This document shows positions 49,499-60,973 of a stretch of DNA of 64,000 bases, piece after piece. Position 1 is the stretch's first letter; every line of letters starts with the position of its first letter. The position numbers and the translations under genes are program-made. The stretch is from Paragyromitra xinjiangensis (lineage: Eukaryota > Ascomycota > Pezizomycetes > Pezizales > Discinaceae): positions 4,030,001 through 4,094,000 of the forward strand of contig JBCAMK010000001.1 in NCBI GenBank assembly GCA_038503065.1, written 5' to 3'. The notes under the pieces were generated by a model that was given only the letters and a program-made list of their open reading frames with translations, had not been told where the DNA came from and ran no database searches.

Positions 49499-50049
49499 GT
49501 TGGGGATTAGTGAGAAATGGGGGTTTGGGTTGGGCGAGTGGTTTGCTGTGATGGACTGGCTTGTAGTTTGGCTGTGCTTTTGTATTGTATATATGAGTAA
49601 GTTTAGAGTATGAAGGAGTAGCTATTCAGATTTACTCCACCGTCATTCTTAAGATCCACTATATCTAGAACAAGAGAAACTAGAAGAAAACCACAATCAC
49701 ACAAGCAGTAGGACAGCAAACTGCCCTGCCTACTCAAATCGAGTGAGAGACCATGACTAAAGAGCCACCCCAGGGTTAGGGTTAAACACCGTATTTCCCA
49801 ACTCGGGGGACTCTCCGCTCCGCATTCCAAATAGGATACAAAATACTATTTATAAATTCCCAGACAGTTCCAAGAAAGCGGAAGCAATTCCGTGTATGGT
49901 GTGACATCACGGGAGCCCGTTTCGCCGGTCTTCCGCTTCACAACCGAACCAGGCAAAGGGAAGCTTCACGACAGCTTGGCAACTTTTACTCAACAACCAC
50001 ATCTTCCACCGGCGCTCAGGGGATCACCAAACTGTCCCTGAACGTCACA
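49499..50049. other. Intergenic region between TCF25 and ALG11
   Basis: 551 bp between two genes on the same strand. It holds a 3' UTR and the ALG11 promoter; no further feature was recognised. Confidence 0.5.
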
Positions 50050-51627
50050 ATGTCGCTCGCTTCGTTCTTTTTCACTGTTGCGGTCGTTATCGTGTCTGCT
50101 GTTGTGTTTGGCTACTTGTTCGTTTTTAGACTCGTCCGGATCGCCCTGCGTGCGTTGGGGGAACACCTGCGACGGCGCACGGCCCCGAAGCGGGAGTTGG
50201 TGCTGACGAGGTTGGTGGAGGAGGAGAAGGGGAAGAAGGTTGTGGTGGGGTTTTTTCATCCGTTTTGGTGAGTGGGGTATTATGTGTAGAAGCTGGGGAT
50301 CGAGCTGATGGGATGGGAATAGTAATGCGGGAGGAGGAGGAGAACGTGTATTATGGGCAGCTATCAGAGCTACACAGAAGAAATACCCAAATGTTATGTG
50401 TGTAGTCTACACCGGCGACCAAGATACTGACGGGGCCACCATTCTCTCCCGCGTCGAGGTGCCCCCCCCCTTCTTCTACCTCCACTACCTATCTAACTCT
50501 CCCAGGACCGCTTCGACATCCACCTTGACCCAACCCGCATCCTCTTCCTCTTCCTCTCAACCCGGCACTGGGTCGCAGCCTCCACATGGCCCCGCTTCAC
50601 CCTCATCGGGCAGTCTATAGGCTCCCTCATCCTCGCCTGGGACGCATTCAACCTCCTCGTACCAGACATCTTCATCGACACAATGGGCTACGCGTTCACC
50701 CTCCCATTCGCAAAACTCCTCTTCAACATCCCAACCGGCGCATACGTCCACTACCCCACCATCAGCACAGACATGCTCGGCTCCCTCCCCACCGACTCCT
50801 CCGCCTCCCTCCGCACCCACGGTAAACGCCTATACTGGAAACTCTTCGCGGCACTCTACTCCCAATGCGGCGCGGGGATCGACTACATCATGTGTAACTC
50901 CTCCTGGACAGCATCGCATCTCCGCGCACTGTGGCCCTCCCGTAAAGACACTATATCAGTTGTGTTTCCGCCCGTTGCGGTAGAAGCTCTCACCGAGGCT
51001 ATCCCGCTCTCGGTTAATGGCCCTGGGATGTTGCGTGAGAAGGTTATCTTGTGTATTGCGCAGTTTCGTCCGGAGAAAAAACACGATTTGATTATTGAGG
51101 CGTTCTCGCTTTACTGCGAGACCCACCCGGAGGATAAGGAGACGAAATTAGTGTTGATTGGGAGCGTGAGGCATAGTGAGGATGCAACCCGGGTGTATGA
51201 TCTGCGGCTCTTGGCGCATGAAAAGGGGATTAAGGAGCGGGTGGTGTTCGTGTGTGATGCGTCTTGGCCGGAGATCTTGGAGTGGTTGGGGAAGGCGTGG
51301 ATTGGGGTGAATGCGATGTGGAATGAACATTTTGGGATCGGGGTGGTGGAGTATCAGGCTGCGGGGTTGGTGAGTGTTGTGCATAACTCTGGTGGGCCGA
51401 AGTTGGATATTGTTGTGGATGTTGAAGGGGGGGCGACTGGATATCATGCGGAGACCCCGGGGGAGTTTGCGGAGGGTTTTGCGTGGGGGTTGGGGTTGCC
51501 GCCGAAGGAGGTGGTGGCTATGAGATCTAGGGCGAGGAAGAGCGCGGGGAGGTTTACGGAGGAGGTGTTTGCGGAGGCATGGTTGGAGGCGTTGGAGGCG
51601 TTGTTGGGAATGTGGGAGAAGAGGTAG
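50050..51627 (+). CDS. ALG11: GDP-Man:Man3GlcNAc2-PP-dolichol alpha-1,2-mannosyltransferase
   Basis: It adds the fourth and fifth mannoses to the lipid-linked oligosaccharide on the cytosolic face of the ER, early in N-glycan synthesis. Exons are 50050..50267, 50323..50458 and 50506..51627, giving 491 aa, close to the usual ALG11 length. An N-terminal membrane segment covers about residues 5-30. Then come [18 protein letters not shown] across the first intron, VYTGD, the ALG11_N block ([20 protein letters not shown]), and the GT4 C-lobe with [19 protein letters not shown]. The donor-binding EX7E motif is Glu392 and Glu400 in [15 protein letters not shown]. The first donor is GTGAGT; the second is the weaker GTGCCC followed by a C-run, but the frame and homology require it. 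The first and third exons begin C- or T-rich and end G-rich. Confidence 0.95.
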
Positions 51628-53827
51628 TTGTGTTGCGGTAAGGTAAGTGGTGGTATGGAGGAAATGGTGAGTGTATGGTATGATCCATAGAATCATGGCG
51701 GTGTTTGGATTATGGTGGCGTCGATTTGCATTTTCGTGGTTTTCCTACAGACGCTCTCTCTTGTTCTTTCCTTTGTACCATAGATCATACCACTTTCGAG
51801 AGGGATATAAACATTTTTATTCACTGGTTGTTTCGGGGATGGCGGTGGATGACGATCATGAGCTCTCACCCGTTACTTTGCCCCAGTCTCCAGATTTAGT
51901 CTTTCAGCTGGGAGAGTACTCAGGCCGTCTTCTGAGTCATCAGTGAATATATTCCAACTGACAAGTAGTATCTGTCCTATTCGGTAGCAGTATGCTCCAG
52001 GGGCAGATCCGTCACTAATCCGCTATAATTGGTTGGGTAACTAATAGCCCCATCATACCAAGCTTTTGACTTGCTTTTGTTATCCGTGCCGCTCATGTAT
52101 ATAAGGCTATAACACAACTGCCGTATCAATTATTAGACACTGCGGCAAGAGGGCTGACCGGACCTGATATGTAGTTTTTATCCCGCTCATAAGTTGTCTG
52201 CCGTTTTCTTTTTCGGACCTTTAAGGTTTGTTTTATTGCCGGATGCTATTTGTAGAACGCTATATGCCGATCGTGGAGCTGCAATGATCGAAATTGAGCT
52301 AGTGCTAATGACCACCCCGTATTGTGATTCATTACTGAGGGGTTGTAGTGTTGGTGCTTTCGCTCGGAGGTGTGTATTTTGTACCTGTGTATCCCCTTGT
52401 TGAATAGCGTCTGTATCCTAGATTGGTGACTATTTCGACGAGATTGAGTACATGCATATAACTATTTTATTGGTTAGCTCCCTATGGGAGAACGAGGAAA
52501 ATTTAAGGCCAAATAAAAAAATTCATAGAGATCCGGCCTAGGAGTGATCGATATCGATTGCCCATCGTGCATGGCCTCATGTCCTATTCCCTTTAGTGGA
52601 GAAAGTTCGATGGGTGTACATATTGTTTTTGACAAAACTTTCCAAAGAGATTGAGTGCGTTGGCCTCTGCGGCGAATAAATTTTGATTCGCCATACTGAA
52701 AACTTTTTGTTATCGTCGATTGTTAAATATACTTGATGATTTGACTATGGGGTGATGTTTGGGTCTTCGGTTGTACAGTGTACGTACGCTTTGGGTGTGG
52801 GCTGATGGGGGCGGTTGGAAGTTTATACAATACCTGTTATAGTAGGAAATCACACCACTTTCGACGAGTTTTTGTATGATGGTGAGTCTGAGTTTTCCGT
52901 CAAGAACTCTCGAAATACAGTTGCTGGAATCTGACACCTCAACATACTGGTGTTGGGCAGAGTGCCTAGCGAGTGATTTGCCGTGATAATAACTGATGCT
53001 AGACACGTGATGTTACACTGGATCATTCCGTCATGACGGCAACTTCCGAGGCAAACACAAAGTTGACCAAGCTTTTCCTTGGTCCTCTGCTCCTGCGTAA
53101 GAGATGTTTTTTTGACAAATTCCTTCTCGCAGGACGGGCGAGATTTCTTGGCCGTCTTGGCAAGATTTTGCAGGAATCCTCATCATACCCCATCGGAAAT
53201 GTATGGTCCCGCGAGTAACAGGCATTATTTCCCTGGTTGCGGTTGCAGGGCAAGATCCGGAGAGCCGCTCTGTTTAAAGAACAAGATGTCTGTAGGAGAT
53301 CAGGTCCAGTGACGACATAATAGCGTCATGTTGATATAGATGTATTCAGGAACTCGTTTCTCAACCTCGGGCTGCTGAGGCTGCTCCTTTGGGGGGTATC
53401 ATGCTCTCGGTGTTTGTGTTCATGTGATAGATACCAATATCCTCATTGTTAAGTCGTATACCAAAGGTGTGTAAATCCTGCGGTCGATTTCGTATCGTTT
53501 TCCTTTCTTTGAATTGCCCCATTATGCGTTCCATGGTGGCTTTCCCAGCGGTTGGTTCGCCTTCATCGTGAGTTTATCATCGGTCACCAGACCATGAGAT
53601 TCTGGCTATGCTCGTTGCTCTACCACCTTACGTGTGGCGAGAAGTCGGATGTTGTAGAGTAGTAATCCTTTTTACAGGGTTATTATTCACTGCTTGATCC
53701 TTTCCGATTGGAACAGGTACATGTAGTCAAACTGACGAGATGGTCATGGAAATCAGAAGCCAAATAGAGAGTAGCGAATTAACCGTCTACCCCGAGCCCC
53801 CGGGATTCTTTAAAAACAAGTTGAACG
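51628..53827. other. Intergenic region upstream of trehalose phosphorylase
   Basis: No recognisable gene in 2.2 kb. Overlapping frames at 53023-53312 on both strands have no family. The distal half may be promoter sequence for the next gene. Confidence 0.5.
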
Positions 53828-53853
53828 AGGGGGGTCAGTCGCTGGTATATAAG
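53828..53853 (+). promoter_or_regulatory. Putative core promoter: STRE-like AGGGG and TATA box
   Basis: TATATAAG at 53846-53853 lies 67 bp before the chosen ATG, with AGGGG, the yeast stress-response element core, at 53828-53832. Trehalose genes are commonly stress-regulated, so the pairing is plausible. The TATA box would fall inside the coding region if the upstream in-frame ATG at 53740 were used, so it argues for the ATG at 53920. Neither motif has been tested here. Confidence 0.4.
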
Positions 53854-53919
53854 AAGCTATTTGCTGGCACATTTTCTAATAACCCACTTGGAAACAATTA
53901 TTTAACATCAATCACAATT

Positions 53920-56238
53920 ATGGCACCACATGCAGTTGATAGTCCGCATGGATTCCATTCCATATCCGGAAGCGAGCGCAAACGATCTATTAGTATCTTA
54001 GACGAAGCTTCAAACTGGGCTGGTATTTCGTTGACAGTAAGTTCTTTCATAGTGTCCATTTCACATACCATCGACTAACATCTTAAGTCTCTCTACGTTG
54101 GCATAGCAGCAAACCTACTCGAAGGAAACGTCGTTGATATCGGTATCTCCATTCACGACGGTGTATACTCCATTGACTTCTGCGTCCACTGCTTGAAAGT
54201 CCAACCCGGCGAGACCGTCGCTGAGGTCCTCAAAATCGATGCGCTTGACGTCATCCAGAAATACGCCTTCGAACATCATGCAAAATTTGTCGGATGCGGA
54301 ATTACAGATGCTCTCGTGGAGCTCTGTCCTGATATGGCTTCGTTTCTGTGGGCTGAGCTTGATATCGTTGTTATGAAGTTCAAAGTGAAGTCTCAAGTTC
54401 CGAAGTTTTCGTTTTCAGATGAGTCGGACGGCGTTGAAACAGCCGAGACCATATCCAGAGATGTTGACGAGCAGGCGGATTCAGCGGTGAGAAAGTGTAT
54501 TATGTATTTTGGACCCGGAAATATTCCTTCTTTGTCTATTGGGTTTAGGAACAGGGTTGAGCCTGATATGGGGGGGAAGATTGAGCTTGTTTCTAGTTTG
54601 AAGGGCTACCAGGAGACGGTTCATGAAGGGACATGGAATAGCGTTATGAAATATGCAAATGAGCTCAAGAAGAGCAAAATCAAGGTTGCGTTCTTTTCTG
54701 CTACACCGCAGGGTGGGGGAGTAGCTCTCATGAGACACGCTTTGATCAGGTTCTATCGTCTTTTGGGGGTAAATGTACAATGGTTTGTTAAATCTCATTC
54801 CTTCTATTTCGCACTACAATTGGTACAATTGCTAAAATCAAAAACCAGGTATATTCCAAAGCCAAACCCAAAAGTCTTCAGAATCACAAAAACAAACCAC
54901 AACATCCTACAAGGCGTCTCTGACCCCTCCGAGCGATTAGACGAAGATCGACAAAACCAGATGACAGACTGGGTCAGCTACAACGCCAGACGTTACTGGC
55001 TTGTTGAAGGCGGGCCACTAGCCGAAGGCGGCGCAGATGTTGTCATAATTGACGACCCGCAAATGCCTGGCCTCATCCCGCTCATCAGGGAGGAAAGACC
55101 GGGGGTCAAGATCATCTATAGAAGCCATATTGAAATCAGGAGCGATCTGATTGGAGAGGAAGGGAGCCCTCAGGCTGAGGTTTGGAAGTATCTTTGGGAT
55201 AGGATAAAGCTTGCGGATGTGTTTATTAGCCACCCAGTTGATAAGTTTGTGCCGAGTGAGGTCCCAACGCCTATGGTGGGTTTGATGCCGGCTTGTACCG
55301 ATTGGTGGGTTTCTCTGCTGGTATCGAGTGGAAGCTTATGTGCTGATTTTCGTTAGGCTTGATGGATTGAATAAGGATCTTAAAGATTGGGATCTGAGGT
55401 ACTATCATCATAACTTGATGAACGCTTGCTCGGATATCCATATGAATAAGTTGCAATACCCGGCTCGTGAATATATCTGTCAAGTTGCCCGCTTCGACCC
55501 AAGCAAAGGTATCCCCGACGTCATTGAATCCTACAGGAAGCTCCGCGAGAGATTGGAGAAGGAACTTCCCCACAGAATCACCCCGCAATTGCTAATGTAT
55601 AACCCCCCTCTCTTTTCTTAAGACATTTACTGACTATCCCCAGCTGTGGCCACGGGGCCATCGATGATCCCGATGCATCCATTATCTACGATAAGACAAT
55701 GCAGCAAATCGACGAACCTATATACGAGAAAATCAAGAAAGACATAGTAATCATGAGAATCGGCCCAAGCGACCAAATGCTCAACGCGCTTCTAACCTGC
55801 GCCAAATTCGTCGTCCAGCTCTCCTCCCGCGAGGGCTTCGAAGTTAAAGTCTCCGAAGCGATCCACAAAGGCAAACCAATCATCGCCACCCGCGCCGGAG
55901 GTATCCCGCTCCAAGTTCAAGACGGCAAAAATGGCTTCCTTGTTGACGTTCACGACTCTGATGCTGTTGCAGACCACCTGTTTGACCTCTATACGGACAA
56001 TAAGCTATATAAACGACTGAGCGATCATGCTAAGGTCAGTGTTAGTGATGAAGTCGGCACGGTTGGGAATGCCGCATGTTGGTTGTATTTGGCGGCCAAG
56101 CTGGCGAAGGGTGAGGTCGTGAAACCAAATGCGAGGTGGATCACGGATATGTATCGTGAGGATGCTGGGCAGAAGTATGCGGACGGTGAGCCGAAGCTGC
56201 CAAGACCGGAATTGAATGTTAAGGCGCCAGCGGTGTGA
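53920..56238 (+). CDS. Retaining trehalose phosphorylase (GT4, CCG-9 type)
   Basis: The enzyme interconverts trehalose plus phosphate with glucose-1-phosphate plus glucose in the cytosol. It resembles Neurospora clock-controlled CCG-9. Exons are 53920..54036, 54088..54782, 54849..55304, 55357..55596 and 55644..56238, giving 700 aa. The N-terminal region has GNVVDIGISIHDGVYSIDF. Next come VAFFSATPQGGGVALMRHAL, RITKTNHNILQGV, IIDDPQMPGLIPLI and IIYRSHIEIRSDLIG. The GT4 lobe includes YICQVARFDPSKGIPDVIESY and the EX7E motif at Glu566/Glu574 in REGFEVKVSEAIHKGKP. The second intron (54783-54848) uses donor GTTTGT, is 66 nt and has no stop, so retention would insert 22 residues; relatives, as I recall, lack them. 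An in-frame ATG at 53740 was rejected because of the TATA box at 53846. Confidence 0.92.
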
Positions 56239-57827
56239 ATGGGGGTTTTTCGTCTTCCTATTCCGGATTTGGAATGGTATTGGGATTGTATTTTATTTTG
56301 TGGTTTCTGCGTTTCTTATCTGGTATCACTTTTTTTCGAACCTTACTAGGGAGTAGAGAGGAACGTGTGGGGGTTTAGGTGAGGGGGTATAAATTTGGTT
56401 TTGTAATATAACGTCTAGAAAGCGCTATAACACTGCGATCTGCTTTTGCTGGCCTCAACAGTTAAAGTTCGTGTCATTCTCGTGCCGGTACACGGTAAGT
56501 AAGGGTAGAGTAAAACATGTATCTGCGAGAAAAGCTCCAGATGCCAAAACGTCACATTGAATGATAATCTATCTTGATTGGTGATTCTAGCCTAGGTAGG
56601 TCCGAAGAGGCAACATGGCCTCGTGATCTTAAGCCCAGAGATTCTCTAGGTAGCAACCGAAGCTCTTACAGTGACTCTTGACAAAATGGCCGTACGGAGC
56701 TCAAGGTAGGAGAAAACTTTACGCTGAGCCTTATCAGACTCAAAACAAAATCTGGGGGTCACTGTTGTTAGCGTGGGGTTTAATTGCTACTTAGGTGGAC
56801 CGCCAGTATTTAACGCAGTACCATACTGTTCGACTCCACGTTTTCATTGCAAGCTTCAGCCGTACACGCATTCCGTCATTTGGGCCCTGCTTCACGAAAA
56901 TACCTGCCTAACTGCTATACATCATAAAGCATCACTCGCTCGCTTTTTCTATCTTTAAGGCTACTGCTTGGTTATCACAATCCAACTACCGACATCCTAT
57001 ATACGGTTTTGATAAAGAAATACATGTACTTTGCCGTACGCGTGGTCAAAGCGACAGATCACAATCAACCTATAGTAAGTTGTAAACCGCTATATCTTCA
57101 CCTGGCCAACCAACGGGGGCTAGCGGCGGTACCCGCGGGAGAAGCCTTGCTGAGCAAACGGAGATTTCACCGCGTTTTACTGCGGGACGGTTTAAAACCG
57201 TGGGACCGCCCGGCTATCTGTGGCGGCTAATTTTTTTTAGCGCAGATCTAGCAGTTTCTCTGAGGTTTGTTTGTGATCAAGCTTCAAAGGTTCGTGGAAT
57301 TGATAAGATTTGCGTTTTCTGAAGCTCGCTTATCTTGTGTTTGGTATTTACCTGTTTTGGCTGGGTATATCATGTCTGGGTGCGCATGCTTGTTCGATCT
57401 ACTCTATTACCGTTACACGTCTGCTGCAGTTGAAATCTGCGGTTATGTCCACGTGTTAATTCCCAAACGTTACCTGAACTTGGTTGGTAGGTGGGTGTCT
57501 GGTCATGCCGTACCCTGCCGCATCTTACTGAAATCAAGCTTGGGGTTTCGCTATTTTGGTTGGTTGGGGGTTGACCCAGGAAAAACCGCTGACAAAACGA
57601 CAATCTACAAGTGGGATTATCGTTCAGCTGTGACAGCCGCCAATTGCGAATCTCTGGATGGAGGAGGACACTCATACCTATCCATCTTGAGGACTGTGCG
57701 GGGTAGGCGTGGGACTCTTTTTTTTGCCCCTTAATCTAACTATGTATATAGAGTGAGCTGGGCCTCGATACTGTTGCTTGTTTCCATCAATTTTGGTCGC
57801 ATTATCGATAAATATAAACAAGAGAAG
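56239..57827. other. Intergenic region upstream of the methyltransferase
   Basis: The T-rich start is a likely 3' UTR. An imperfect palindrome (ACGGTTTAAAACCGT) lies near 57187-57201. The open stretch at 57267-57734 starts without ATG and has no family, so it is not called. Confidence 0.5.
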
Positions 57828-58932
57828 ATGTCGGAGGTCCCCGAACAAATCATCGAAGTTGATTCAGCCTCGAGTGGAGATGACGGTTTCTCGGATTACG
57901 AGTCTGAAGGGTTCGGAAGCGATACTACGTCGCTGGTAAGCGCTGCTAAAAACCACGTATTCGAAAACGGTAGGAGATTTCATGGTTGGCGTGAGGTATG
58001 TGTTCTACCAAGGATATATTAGTCTAGTAGCTGACACACTAAGGGCCAATATGCTATGCCAAACGACGAGCAAGAACAAGACAGAATGGACCTGCAACAT
58101 CACATTTGCTTGTTGACGTTGAAGGGGAGGCTATATGCTGCGCCTGCGTTGAAGAACCCTCAAAAGATTTTAGATCTAGGGACTGGAACGGGGATTTGGG
58201 CTATTGATATAGGAGAGTAAGTTTTCCACCATCCCCCTCCTTGGATTTTTTCCTGCAGTTTGCTGATAGTTCTATAGTTCTTATCCCGAGGCCGAAGTAA
58301 TTGGCGTAGACCTCAGTCCAATCCAGCCACTATGGGTCCCTCCAAACGTTGTTTTTGAGGTCGACGACATTGAACAGCCATGGTCGCACAAAGAAAACAG
58401 TTTCGATTTCATCTACATGCGGCAACTTACCGGATTCATCGCCGACTGGCCGAAGCTATATGAACAAGCATACCGCGCACTGAAACCCGGCGGATGGTTC
58501 GAAATCGACGACTTTGTCGGAATGGGTTGCGACGACTCTTCGATTCCTAAGGATAGCTACCTGTTCAGGTGGTTTGATCTATGGGTTGAAGCTATGGCTA
58601 CAGTAGGAAGAGATGTGCCTAGGACACATAAAGATGGTTTGGTTAACACAGGGTTTGAATCTGTGGTGTATCACCCGTTTAAAATTCCCATTGGTCCGTG
58701 GGCGAAGGAGAAGTCGGAGAAGGAGCTTGGGATCTATATGAGACAGCATTTCCTTGATGGGGCGGAAAGTATTTCATTGGCGGTTATGACAAGATTCTTG
58801 AAGTGGGAGAAGAAGGATGTTGATGAGCTTTTGGATGGGTTCAGGAAGGAGGTTATGAATAAGTCATATCATTGTCATTCGCAATTGCATTGTTCATATG
58901 GAAGAAAACCATTGGAGGAGGAGAAAAATTAG
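57828..58932 (+). CDS. LaeA-like SAM-dependent methyltransferase
   Basis: A class I methyltransferase of the large fungal family that includes LaeA and many secondary-metabolism methyltransferases; the substrate is unknown. Exons are 57828..57995, 58044..58216 and 58278..58932, giving 331 aa. The ATG at 57828 was preferred to an in-frame one at 57753 because it begins the typical acidic Ser-rich leader. Seen in order: YAMPNDEQEQDRMDLQHH, the SAM-binding motif I KILDLGTGTGIWAIDIGD (about 98-114), VIGVDLSPIQPLWVPPNV, motif IV-like SFDFIYMRQLTGFIADW, and YRALKPGGWFEIDDF. Domain order and length fit the family. Whether it is a global regulator or a dedicated enzyme cannot be told from sequence alone. 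All introns are short GT-AG. It sits upstream of a P450 with 4.1 kb between. Confidence 0.88.
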
Positions 58933-60781
58933 GAAATAGTTAGGTGATTTGATAGTGGTGGCTAAGATACATCTGATTTACAAGAATCGAGATGACTTTT
59001 TTGAAAAAAGCATTAAAAAAATCCTGTTACTTGGAAACCATGGAGAAGTCAGGTGATTTGGGATGACACCCCTGCAATCAGGTGATTGAAAGCTCAAACC
59101 TAACCAAGAGGCTAAGTTCTGCAGTTATTAAATTTATTATGTAAATAGGAATAAACAATATTTTCGGGTCAGGGCTACGGTTAGCGTCGCTATTAACGAG
59201 CTCGAGACATTCCTCAACATGCCGCGCGCCGAGTAGGGACTAATTAGTCAACTAATGAGTCGATCATCAACCAATCGGTTAGGCTCCGGGTCTATAGTAG
59301 ACCATACAGCGGCAGACTCTAACGGAAATCCTAAGACTGAACTAGAACTTAGGGTCTTAGACAACGAGTTATTAAATAGAGAAACCTTGAGTAGTTTTGG
59401 TAGCCAACATCTGACATACTCTCAGCCATTGCCATACGATGCGTACAAGCTAGCAACCTATATTCTCGTCAGCTTATCCGGCACGAGATGGCTCTCAGAG
59501 TAAGTGCGGACAAGAATTTTATCGCGGATAGCCATGAGAAGATACTTCTCTAGCTAGAAAACACAACTTAGGAAATATCTCATAAGCTCAATGCTGGTAA
59601 GGGGAAATCACATACTCCTGGGAATAGGTTTGCTACCTCTAGTTCGATATTAGCTAATCTTCAAAAAATTTAAAATAGGCTGATTTGTATTTGCCGGACA
59701 GAACTTCAAAAGACTTCACCATAATACAAGCAGTAGCTGTAGCTGAAAATGATGGATTAGTGGTACTAAACCAGAGTAGTGATTTACTGCTGGTAGATGC
59801 AGATCTGACGAAGCTTGTTGAGGCATATTTCGGTTATATTTCGGTTGCCAATAAAGCTTAGGGACTGGGATTACGCATCGCTACAGTCTCAACTTAGGGA
59901 AGGCAAATCTGATTCTCACGTTTTATGTTGAGTTTGGACAGCTAAGTGTTAACGATCCTTCTCTACATGTAGTCATGTAGGTGAAAGTAAGCTTTATATT
60001 TAATCGAATGGCGAAAGATGAGTTTCTACACACAGGGCACTACTGATCGAGTGATCTTCTATGATGATATTTGCGATGGGTTCAATAATAAGACAACAAG
60101 GGTATGCAAGGTTGAGGTATGAAGTCGACATTTACAGGCGCCACACCGATCATGCGCACGGAAGAAATAGCTCCGCGATTTGGTTCTCATATCCTTGTCC
60201 TAGTATTAAACCCCCCTTGGCTGTGCGAGCGTACGGGAGGTGAAGTTAGAACGATTAAGCTACAAAAAACAGTTTTTCAGTACCCTTGCCGTTCCAACTT
60301 CACCCCCATACGCTTGTATATTGGGCATCGGACCATACACCCAAGGGCATGTGTACATGTAAACAAAAGAGGCCCGAAGGGGGAATGCCCGGCTGTAATA
60401 TTCAAACCAAAAGCAGTACCAGGGCCGGTATATACTAGCGTCTCCATATTTCGGTCATCTTGAATTGATATGCATACACCCGCCAGTCAACTATCCACCG
60501 GCTAGCCTGGGCTGCAATAATATGGGTTTGCAATGTATTTGTTTTTTTGGCAGCCTAAAAGATATCCAGACTGTTTGCGGGGCTATACAGTACAGACTAT
60601 ATTGAGTCCCGAAACTTGAATTAATGAAGGTTGATAACCTTTGGCCTTGGAATCAGCAGTCCTAGCTCGTACCCGGAAAATATAACTATGAGGTGAAGCA
60701 AACCCCGGGCCCCCCTTTTTTAGTCTTGGTCGGCTAGGATAAGACAAGCAAATATATAACCCTATCGAGATCTCCCTAGTA
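58933..60781. other. Intergenic region
   Basis: AT-rich, with no recognised gene. Frames at 59255-59503 and 60119-60463 show no domain. Confidence 0.5.
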
Positions 60782-60973
60782 CAGTACAATCGCTCCATAA
60801 GAATACTGTCGGGCCGAGAGTGCAGAAGAATATTCTTATAAGAAGAGTGGTCTAACCCAATAAAGAAAGTTTATAGGGGAGGCTTCACCAAATACGGACT
60901 AGGGAGGTAGTTTCAGGGAGCGCCCCACTAAGAGTATTCTTATAAAAAGTATTCTTATAGGGCGAGTGTACTG
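60782..60973 (-). mobile_element. Pogo-like MITE family B, copy 2
   Basis: A 192 bp element with ends CAGTACAATCGCTCCATAAG and CTTATAGGGCGAGTGTACTG, flanked by TA (60780-60781 and 60974-60975). Its interior (AAGAATATTCTTATAAGAAG, then GTCTAACCCAATAAAGAAAG) is the reverse complement of the interior of 40833-41007 with a few changes and a short insertion. No coding capacity. Confidence 0.82.

Noticed and set aside
53740..53919. Upstream in-frame extension of trehalose phosphorylase
   Set aside because: A TATA box and an AGGGG motif fall within it, and homologues begin near the MAPHA start. Treated as promoter and leader.
57267..57734. 155-residue open stretch upstream of the methyltransferase
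   Set aside because: No ATG at its start, no domain, and an open frame on the opposite strand; more likely promoter sequence.
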